Assembly (NCBI RefSeq): GCF_017433805.1
Contig: NZ_JAFRGN010000036.1
Span: 1-64,000 of the forward strand
DNA length: 64,000 bases
Direction of reading: 5' to 3'
DNA from: Butyrivibrio sp.
GTDB lineage: Bacteria > Bacillota > Clostridia > Lachnospirales > Lachnospiraceae
Positions within the stretch are counted from its first letter, which is position 1. Each line of letters opens with the position of its first letter. The position numbers and the translations under genes were made by a program. The notes under the pieces were generated by a model. That model was given only the letters and a program-made list of their open reading frames with translations. It ran no database searches and was not told the origin of the DNA. Of this stretch, positions 22,137 through 28,847 are shown in pieces.

Positions 22137-23171
22137 TTAGTTCTCCTTCAGTTTCCGTGACACGCTACTCTTTGGAATACGTGATAAAATCTCAATTTCC
22201 CTTGTTGTAAACCCCTCATCACTAAGTCTTTGTATATCTATTTCTCTATTATCGTTTAATGCAAAATAAATCTTTCTCAGATAATCGTACTCATTAGCCT
22301 CACTTGAAAATGCTACAGAGGTCTTAATAATCTGCTTCAAATCCCCCGGGTAAGGAATATTATTAAGATTATTAAGAATCTTATTAAATAGACGCATGTC
22401 TTGCCTTGAATTAGCGTTTTTCTTCAAGGTTGAGGAAAGAAGTGAATCAGCTATTTCAATCAAGTCTTCTTTAGAGTATCTATCAAACGATACTGTGGCA
22501 TCAAATCTTCTGACTATAGCTTTATCAAAGATATTAAACAGATTAGTAGTTGCTATTACGACAGTGTTTTCATTTAACCTATCCAATTCCTTTATGAATG
22601 TAGAAGTAACTCTCCCCATTTCTCGCAAGTCATTGGCGTTAACCCGGTCCAGCACCAATGCATCAATTTCATCCATTAAGACGATTATTTTTCCGAATGC
22701 CAAATGGTTTATTTCGTCAAATAGTAAAGATACATTCTTGGCAGTCTCTCCAAGTCGGCTATCTATAAGTTGCTCAAAATCGACACGCAAAAGATCTCTT
22801 CCTAGAATACGTGCAATTTGATATGCAGATTCAGTCTTACCTGTTCCCGGAGCCCCATAAAACAAAAATTTAGTTAAATCAGCTTTTTCGCTGATTGCCC
22901 TAGTAATTCCCAAGATGTCTTCCTCGATAATCTCAGGTAACAATAACGGTGTATTTGCATAATCAACTTTTGATAAATAGCGCAGGTTTTTGTATGATCT
23001 TTGCGGCACATAATAATTTGCATTAGATACTAATTCCATGAGATAGTTTGCCATAGCTGAATCACCACTCTGATCAAACTCTCTTGCTATCTCAGCAACC
23101 TCAGAGATAAAAGCTTCCTCATTCTTTTCTACATGATATCTAACCAAATTCATAATACTTTGCTTTTTCAT
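22137..23171 (-). CDS. AAA ATPase, IetA-like partner of the subtilase
   Basis: A 344-residue AAA-family ATPase. Walker A is GAPGTGKT at 106-113, Walker B is IIVLMDEIDAL with D167-E168, and an arginine-finger-like RRFD follows sensor 1 (VVIATTN). An N-terminal helical region (about 1-80) may bind the partner. A C-terminal basic segment TTREIEILSRIPKSSVSRKL looks like a small helix-turn-helix. It is followed after 1 base by the S8 protease gene. Pairing of an AAA ATPase with a subtilase fits the IetAS defence system. A strong promoter with paired repeats lies upstream. Confidence 0.87.
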   Translation of the reverse strand: MKKQSIMNLVRYHVEKNEEAFISEVAEIAREFDQSGDSAMANYLMELVSNANYYVPQRSYKNLRYLSKVDYANTPLLLPEIIEEDILGITRAISEKADLTKFLFYGAPGTGKTESAYQIARILGRDLLRVDFEQLIDSRLGETAKNVSLLFDEINHLAFGKIIVLMDEIDALVLDRVNANDLREMGRVTSTFIKELDRLNENTVVIATTNLFNIFDKAIVRRFDATVSFDRYSKEDLIEIADSLLSSTLKKNANSRQDMRLFNKILNNLNNIPYPGDLKQIIKTSVAFSSEANEYDYLRKIYFALNDNREIDIQRLSDEGFTTREIEILSRIPKSSVSRKLKEN

Positions 23172-23213
23172 AGTTTTATTCCTCTCTGACGGATGCTCTT
23201 ATATTTCAGCATT

Positions 23214-23258
23214 ATTATAATTGAACTTGGGACAGAAGTCAATATATTTGGGACAGAA
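23214..23258 (-). promoter_or_regulatory. Promoter of the AAA/subtilase operon with two operator-like repeats
   Basis: On the minus strand: TTGACT (23237-23242), 17-base spacer, TATAAT (23214-23219), 43 bases before the start codon. An 11-base repeat TTGGGACAGAA (plus strand) occurs at 23227-23237 inside the spacer and at 23248-23258 just upstream of -35. The spacing is exactly 21 bases, two helical turns, so a dimeric repressor could bind both. A second pair, AAACCGACA, lies at 23277 and 23300. Confidence 0.72.
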
Positions 23259-23497
23259 CAATATCGTTTTGCATTTAAACCGACACTATACCAACATATA
23301 AACCGACATTTTACAGAATAAAGAACTACATTCCCAATTTAACAACGCCAACTGCAAATATTATATTTTCCATACAAACATCAGGTTGTGTTTCCTAAAT
23401 CCCCAAACTAATAATTCACTCCTTGGATTTCTCTTTTAATCCAACGGTTTTATATCCAAACCGGAGTTTCTACCGATATATTTAGCGTTCAATCCAA

Positions 23498-23529
23498 AGA
23501 AAAAAGCACCCTGCATCACACAGAGTGCT
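23498..23529 (-). terminator. Terminator near att copy B
   Basis: AGCACCCTG (23505-23513) pairs with CAGAGTGCT (23521-23529), and the minus strand continues with six T. It would stop transcripts entering the element from the flank. Confidence 0.7.
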
Positions 23530-23641
23530 CTCATCATTCATCGGGTAGTTCACCTTCAAAAGGTTTAAACAGGGTGTAAATCCGTTTAAAAAGCCATTAA
23601 AATCCCCTATTTTAAGGGTTTAACATTCTACTGAAATCTTT

Positions 23642-23672
23642 TGCCCCAGCAGACAAACAGTATTTTTATCAT
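23642..23672. other. Attachment site copy B (displaced phosphatase 5' end)
   Basis: On the minus strand it reads ATG-ATA-AAA-ATA-CTG-TTT then GTCTGCTGGGGC, coding MIKILFVCWGK before it loses similarity. It matches the first 30 bases of the phosphatase gene at 12975-13004 with a few changes. It marks the far end of the element that begins at copy A, giving about 10.7 kb. Confidence 0.75.
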
Positions 23673-23800
23673 ATCTTTGGTTCTCTCTTTCAGAGGTGTG
23701 TCCCTTCCCAAATCAAAAGATGTAAACAAGGTGTAAATCAGATACCGCTCTGCTCACAAATGGCTTATTTCCGTCATTTCTTTAGGGCGTTTCAAATCCT

Positions 23801-23830
23801 GCCGTGGCAGACGAATAATATTCTTATCAT
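23801..23830. other. Attachment site copy C (second displaced phosphatase 5' end)
   Basis: On the minus strand it codes MIRILFVCHGR and then stops. An AAGGAG ribosome site still precedes its ATG, so this was once the true 5' end of a phosphatase gene. It keeps GTCTGCCACGGC exactly as in copy A. Together with copy B, 158 bases away, it shows tandem integration or the remains of a second element. Confidence 0.75.
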
Positions 23831-24035
23831 TGATTTTGGCTCCTTGAAATTCTGAGTTATTCCCTGTAATGCGCACCGTTGCAGGATAAAAATTGTGTTC
23901 ATATATCACGGTGACAGAACTATCATATCACAGTTTGCGTAATATCTACGAATATCTGGGAAAATCATGGACATCAAAAGTAGTCAAAAAGTAGTCAGGC
24001 GTGGTTGGTGATTCTGAGATATTCAGAGAAATGAA

Positions 24036-24068
24036 AAGGCCAATCCTAAATCAATTTGGATTAGCCTT
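24036..24068 (-). terminator. Terminator after the HepT-like fragment
   Basis: AAGGCCAATCC (24036-24046) pairs with GGATTAGCCTT (24058-24068) with one mismatch, followed on the minus strand by TTTTC. It lies 20 bases after the stop of the fragment. Confidence 0.65.
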
Positions 24069-24087
24069 CCTGTAAACAACGTTTTAT

Positions 24088-24177
24088 CTAGTTGTCTTTT
24101 AATTGCTCCATAAGCTCCGGGATATCGTATTTAAGCGCTTCATACACAATCTCAAGATCTACATTTCCGTAATCAAG
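24088..24177 (-). pseudogene. C-terminal fragment of a HepT-like (DUF86) toxin
   Basis: The last 28 codons of a lost gene, reading DYGNVDLEIVYEALKYD then IPELMEQL, ending in TAG. This pattern (Val-Asp-x-Glu-Ile-Val ... Asp-x-Pro-Glu-Leu) is typical of the C-terminus of HepT, the HEPN RNase of MNT/HEPN toxin-antitoxin modules. No start or catalytic Rx4-6H motif remains. An upstream frame reads RIKALDERGDLITEM and may be another piece. The identification rests on a short stretch. Confidence 0.5.
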
Positions 24178-24227
24178 TCACCCCGTTCATCCAATGCCTT
24201 TATACGCATTGCGTATTATCAATAAAA

Positions 24228-24259
24228 AATGTCGATCAACTATACAGTCAACCGACATT
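24228..24259. terminator. Hairpin between HepT-like and integrase remnants
   Basis: AATGTCG and CGACATT form a 7-base stem flanked by A-run and T-run on either side, so it could terminate transcription in both directions. Confidence 0.55.
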
Positions 24260-24290
24260 TTTATTATTGTTGTTTACCCGATTACCCTAA

Positions 24291-24338
24291 CGACATGTTG
24301 CTACAAAATGTATGGCGGCAAACATGAGGCGTAATCTT
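24291..24338 (-). pseudogene. Fragment of a second integrase gene
   Basis: Sixteen codons read KITPHVCRHTFCSNMS, nearly the same as EITPHVCRHTYCSNMA in the intact integrase at 13148-14365, covering catalytic His and Arg. The rest of the gene is gone. DNA identity is partial, so it comes from a related but different element. Confidence 0.8.
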
Positions 24339-24371
24339 ACCGACGTGTGATTTCCATATCACGCTGTAAAA

Positions 24372-25244
24372 TCATGAGGAAATCAATTTGTTTTTCTTAA
24401 ACCACTGCGCGCTAAGAGTCAAACTTTTTATCGGATCATTGTCAATCCAGTTTTTATGAGTTTCCAATACAATTGCCTTTACTTTGGCAGCCTCCTGTAC
24501 AGTCTCCAAAATACTGCCAAGGGCCATATTCCCTGTTCCTAGTTCGGCCGCATCTTCCTTGAGAATAGGCGTAATGAACGGTCCTTGTTTTCTGCAGCCT
24601 CTGTCATTTATATGCCACATTACCATTCTGTCTGACAGCTTTTTTACCAGAGCAGTAACATCTGCTCCTCCGTCTGCAAGCCAGTAGGTATCAAGTTCGA
24701 AGTTAACATACCCGGGGTCGGTGTTCAGGGCGATAAAGTCCAATGCAGTTTTTTCTTCTGAGACCTTCTGTAACTCGACATTGTGATTATGATAAAGAAG
24801 TTTTACTCCATAGGGTAAAAGAGCTTCTCCCGCCTTATTAAGCCTCTCAGCAAGTTTTTTTACCTCAGAAGCATTCCCGTAATCAAACCTGTACATACCG
24901 GTTATAACAACGGTATCTGTTCCAAAGCTCATGGCTTCTTTAGCAACAACCTCAGGGTTTTCTTCAATGCTGTTCAGATAGCTGTGCAGACTTATAACCT
25001 TCAGCCCACTTTCAGCGATCAGCTCCTTCCAGTTAAGTTTCCCTCCACTTCCCGTGGGCATGCCGGCAAATTTAGTAAGCAGCCTCACAATAAAGGGAGT
25101 TGGTTTTATCATAAACTCATTTAGCTCAATGCCGTCATATCCGGCATCTTTAATTGCTTTTAGTGTGCTAAATGCACTCTCATGGCTGTTGCACCTGCTT
25201 CCGATCATTATCTGTTGCACACCCGTCAGTATTCTGTCGCTCAT
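24372..25244 (-). CDS. Sugar phosphate isomerase/epimerase (xylose-isomerase-like TIM barrel)
   Basis: A 290-residue AP-endonuclease-2-like TIM barrel as in sugar isomerases and epimerases. Metal ligands can be read at YHNHNVE, FELDTYW, WHINDRG and VLETHKNW. It is the last gene of the glycoside operon, and its ATG overlaps the GH1 stop by one base (TAATG), so it is translationally coupled. It probably acts on a sugar released by the operon's hydrolases. The exact substrate cannot be told. Such barrels also occur in oxidative deglycosylation of plant glycosides, an alternative role. Confidence 0.83.
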   Translation of the reverse strand: MSDRILTGVQQIMIGSRCNSHESAFSTLKAIKDAGYDGIELNEFMIKPTPFIVRLLTKFAGMPTGSGGKLNWKELIAESGLKVISLHSYLNSIEENPEVVAKEAMSFGTDTVVITGMYRFDYGNASEVKKLAERLNKAGEALLPYGVKLLYHNHNVELQKVSEEKTALDFIALNTDPGYVNFELDTYWLADGGADVTALVKKLSDRMVMWHINDRGCRKQGPFITPILKEDAAELGTGNMALGSILETVQEAAKVKAIVLETHKNWIDNDPIKSLTLSAQWFKKNKLISS

Positions 25245-26548
25245 TATTTTAAATAGCCTCCAAGATGCTTCAAACTCTTCTTTGGTGTCCTGATCTGTGT
25301 TGTCCTGTCAACTCCGCAAAGACCAAATGTCAGCGCATATCCTTTCTGCCACTCGAAATTATCGATAAGGGACCAGTGACAGTATCCGATAACAGGAATT
25401 CCATCATCTATACAGTTCTGTACGCCCTCCAGTGCCTTGTCGATAAACTGTATCCTCTGCTCATCGTCTGAGGTTGCAATTCCGTTTTCTGTTACAAGGA
25501 TTGCAATTTCGGGCATCTCTCCATGTACACGTCTTATTACATGCTCAAGGGCTTCAGGGTATACTTCGTAATCCATCTGTGTCATGGGTGTTCCCTCCGG
25601 AACAGGCACTATTCCATCAGGGCCGTAAGTTGTTCTGGTATAGTTCTGAAGACCGAAGAAATCATCATCCTTGATGTAAGGAATGTAATGACTGAACTCC
25701 TCGTTCCAGTCGCTATCCGCACGCTCCTTGCCACCTTCAATATACTGGCAGTCATGCAGAGAAAGTGTGATGCCAACCTTAATATCAGGATTTATAGCTT
25801 TGATTGCCTCTTTTGCTGCCTGATGCGCCTTTATAACTATCATATCGCCATTTGCATCTGTTGCAGAAACAAATGTATGCGGTTGAGGATCTCCGAATAC
25901 TTTGGCATTCTCCATTGCTGCCAGCTTCATTTTCTCCATCGGGTCAGAGAGATTAAGTCCAACCTGAACCTGTCCCTCCATGGAGTCACCACTGCTTTTG
26001 GCTGCATTTGCCATTTTCGCCATCATCTGCTTCTTAAATCTCTCCATGAGAGCGCCTATCTGAAGTCTCATGTTGGCCTCATTTATGGTGCAGATATACT
26101 TTATCTCGCTTCCAAGCTGCTCTGTGACGAACCTTGCATAGTTGGCAAAAAGCTCTACAACCTGCTCATTGTCCCAGCCTCCAATTTTTATAAGCCACAC
26201 AGGTGATGTGAAATGCATGAGGGTAATAACCGGCTCAACACCATTGTCCCTGCAGCATTTGATCATCTTCCTGTAATGCTCGATCTCCTTTTCATCAAAC
26301 TTGCCCTGCTCAGGCTCAATACGTGCCCATTCAACAGAGAATCTGTAAGTGTTAAGGCCTGCATCCGCAAGCATCTTGATGTCTTCTTCGTATCTGTTAT
26401 AGTGATCCACAGCATCCAGTGAAGGCTCAACAAACTGTGAATACTCCATATTCTCCATTACCCAGTAATCTGAATTTGTATTGTTTCCTTCAACCTGGTG
26501 GGCTGCAGTAGAAGCGCCCAGCATAAATCCGTTCTCGAACTTGTTCAT
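25244..26548 (-). CDS. GH1 beta-glucosidase or beta-galactosidase
   Basis: Cytoplasmic retaining glycosidase (434 residues, no signal peptide). The N-terminal GASTAAHQVEG, acid/base E157 in CTINEAN and nucleophile E in LVTENGIAT are clear. I take the ATG at 26548, with GGAGG 8 bases upstream, not the one five codons earlier that overlaps the ribosome site. A Met-rich stretch after the acid/base (MERFKKQMMAKMANAA) is unusual for GH1. It is fourth in the operon, 18 bases after GH78. With GH78 and GH2 it should strip glucose or galactose from rhamnosylated oligosaccharides or plant glycosides. Confidence 0.92.
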   Translation of the reverse strand: MNKFENGFMLGASTAAHQVEGNNTNSDYWVMENMEYSQFVEPSLDAVDHYNRYEEDIKMLADAGLNTYRFSVEWARIEPEQGKFDEKEIEHYRKMIKCCRDNGVEPVITLMHFTSPVWLIKIGGWDNEQVVELFANYARFVTEQLGSEIKYICTINEANMRLQIGALMERFKKQMMAKMANAAKSSGDSMEGQVQVGLNLSDPMEKMKLAAMENAKVFGDPQPHTFVSATDANGDMIVIKAHQAAKEAIKAINPDIKVGITLSLHDCQYIEGGKERADSDWNEEFSHYIPYIKDDDFFGLQNYTRTTYGPDGIVPVPEGTPMTQMDYEVYPEALEHVIRRVHGEMPEIAILVTENGIATSDDEQRIQFIDKALEGVQNCIDDGIPVIGYCHWSLIDNFEWQKGYALTFGLCGVDRTTQIRTPKKSLKHLGGYLK

Positions 26549-26566
26549 TTTCCTATCCTCCATAAT

Positions 26567-28828
26567 TTAAATCTCATAACTTCCGCTTGTCAGAATTCTC
26601 TTTTCCCCATCGGGGAGCTCTAACTCTGCTTCCATTCCTTCAGGAATTTCAAAACGGTAGGCAAAAGAATTCGAGTTCTCAATATATTTCCATTCAGAAA
26701 CTATGCGGCCTTTCGGCGAATCATAGTAGCCCTTTGCAAACTTAAGTCTTTCATCCGGCAGAGGCTTTATCATGACTTTGTCAAAATCGTATCTGATTCC
26801 CAAGACACCTGACAAAAGCCATCCAGAAACAGCTCCGTAGGAATAGTGATTCAGTGAATCATGTACAGTGTCGTCTTCCCTGATACCATCCCACGTCTCC
26901 CAGATAGTGGTAGCACCTTTCTCCACCGCATAGAGCCACGAAGGATAGCTTTTTTGCAACAACAGTCTGTATGCAGTATCCACATAACCGTAATCTGCAA
27001 GCACGCTGCACAGGAAAGGCGTTGAAAGGAAGCCTGTATTAAGATGATAGTCATTTTTCACTACCAGCTCATTTAAGTCCTTAGCAGCTTCCACTGCCTC
27101 TTTTTCAGGTAAAAGACAAAACGCAAGAGGCCTTACGTATTCGCACTGCCTGTCAGATCTTATACGCCCGTCTTTCAGAACCAGATATCTGTATGCCTCA
27201 GTCGCCTTTTCCGAGATTTCTTTGTACTTATCCGCATCGGCGCCATTTCCAAGGAACTCTGATATTTTAGCGAGAATCCCCGATGAATATGCATAGTAAG
27301 CTGTTGCCACTTCAGGCTGGCCATCCTTGAATGCAGCCATCATGGTCTTCATAACATCTGTTCCGGGCTCACACCACTCACCGTAGTCCATTCCGGTGTC
27401 GATGATGTATTTTCTGTAAGGGTTCTTTCCAAAGCGGTTCTTGAGCTTGCTTTTTCCGGCCCTTCTTCCGAGGAAATCCACCCACTTCTTCATCATTTCA
27501 TAGTTGTCTCTAAGTATCTGCTCATCGCCATATATTCTGTACAGATTCCAGGGCACAAGAACCGCCGCATCGCCCCAGCCAACAGACGCCGAGAACATCT
27601 CTGCTATCTTGCCCGGTTTTGAGTTCTTGGGACAGATATACGCCATCTTGCCATCTGAATGCTGCCCTATCCTCACGTTCGCAAGCCATTTCTCGTAAAC
27701 TCCCCTGCAGTCCATCAGGTACGCACCGGTCCTCACAAAGACCGCTGCATCGCCTGTCCAGCCTGCTCTTTCCCTTGTGGGACAATCAGTAGGAATGTCA
27801 CAGAAGTTTGACTTCATAGACCATACACTGTTTTTAAAGAGCTTGTTTACTTCATCCACGCCACATTCAAACCTCGCTGTTTCCTTCATGTCCGAATAAA
27901 CAGCAATGCTCTTTATTTGGATGTCAGACGGCAAAATTTCACCCGTTATCTTTGCATATCTGAATCCAAACATCGAAAAATGAGGCTTAAACTCATTCCT
28001 GCCCGGCTTGCAGATATAGTTTATTTCCTGTTTTATTCCGCCTGATTTGTTCCTGTCTCCGGGCTGGAAATTACTAATCGTGAAGTTTCCGTTTTCATCC
28101 AAGGTTTCACCGTGGACGAGGCAGATCTTCTCACCGCCTTTGGCGTTTTCTACAACAAAAGACGTATAACCTGCAAGGTTCTGTCCGAAATCAAATACGC
28201 TCTCTCCGCTCGGAGTAGTGATGAGCCTTCCTTCAAACACCTCATGCTCAGTGATAAATGGCGCCTTCTGGGCTGTCAGATTTCTTTTGTCAAAAGACAT
28301 CTCCCCGGCCTTATGCCACTCACCAAAGCCCGCACCGGCATCACAAGTTTCTCCCAGTTCAAGGTCCGTAAGCTTAATGGGCCCGTTTTCACAGGCATCC
28401 CAGCTGCAATCCGTGACAAGTATCGGATTCTCCATGTCTCCATCGCCTATCACTGCGCACAGAAATGAAATATCCTCGCCGTAGAGGTTTCTCACGCCGT
28501 CAATTCCGTTGCATCCTCTGTACCAGCCATCACCAAGCGTTATAAATATCTCGTTTTCACCGGGCTTTAGCACTTCAGTGATCTCATACTCCTGATACTG
28601 AAGCCTTTTATCATACTCATCACATCCCGGTGTCAGTCGTGCATCCGTAATTTTCTGGCCATTTATCAATATTTCATACAAGCCATGGGCCGTAGCATAT
28701 ATGCTAACTTTCCCCTCTTTATAAGAGAATGTGGTCCTTAAATAGCCTGCTCCCTTTCTCTTATCAGGTTCTGTCACGGTTTCAGGTGATATCCACTTTG
28801 CTTTTTCAAAAATCTTAGCCGCTTCCAT
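26567..28828 (-). CDS. GH78 alpha-L-rhamnosidase
   Basis: Removes terminal alpha-L-rhamnose. The 753-residue protein has the usual order: beta-sandwich domains (about 1-140 with ITDARLTPGCDEYDKR; 200-300 with FDFGQNLAGY), then an (alpha/alpha)6 barrel with DCPTRERAGWTGDA near 350 carrying the acidic residues and TTIWETWDG near 640, and a C-terminal beta domain. There is no signal peptide, so substrates must be imported, probably by the operon's GPH transporter. It lies 19 bases after GH2. Confidence 0.93.
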   Translation of the reverse strand: MEAAKIFEKAKWISPETVTEPDKRKGAGYLRTTFSYKEGKVSIYATAHGLYEILINGQKITDARLTPGCDEYDKRLQYQEYEITEVLKPGENEIFITLGDGWYRGCNGIDGVRNLYGEDISFLCAVIGDGDMENPILVTDCSWDACENGPIKLTDLELGETCDAGAGFGEWHKAGEMSFDKRNLTAQKAPFITEHEVFEGRLITTPSGESVFDFGQNLAGYTSFVVENAKGGEKICLVHGETLDENGNFTISNFQPGDRNKSGGIKQEINYICKPGRNEFKPHFSMFGFRYAKITGEILPSDIQIKSIAVYSDMKETARFECGVDEVNKLFKNSVWSMKSNFCDIPTDCPTRERAGWTGDAAVFVRTGAYLMDCRGVYEKWLANVRIGQHSDGKMAYICPKNSKPGKIAEMFSASVGWGDAAVLVPWNLYRIYGDEQILRDNYEMMKKWVDFLGRRAGKSKLKNRFGKNPYRKYIIDTGMDYGEWCEPGTDVMKTMMAAFKDGQPEVATAYYAYSSGILAKISEFLGNGADADKYKEISEKATEAYRYLVLKDGRIRSDRQCEYVRPLAFCLLPEKEAVEAAKDLNELVVKNDYHLNTGFLSTPFLCSVLADYGYVDTAYRLLLQKSYPSWLYAVEKGATTIWETWDGIREDDTVHDSLNHYSYGAVSGWLLSGVLGIRYDFDKVMIKPLPDERLKFAKGYYDSPKGRIVSEWKYIENSNSFAYRFEIPEGMEAELELPDGEKRILTSGSYEI

Positions 28829-28847
28829 CTAACACCTCTTGTGTTCT

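Larger units (their letters stand above)
23172..24371. other. Far end of the integrated element: gene-poor junction
   Basis: 1.2 kb without an intact gene. It holds the operon promoter, a terminator, two displaced phosphatase 5' ends (att copies B and C), GTGTAAA arm-like repeats between 23560 and 23740, a HepT-like 3' end, two hairpins and a piece of an integrase gene. I read it as stacked scars of at least two integrated elements. Confidence 0.7.
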
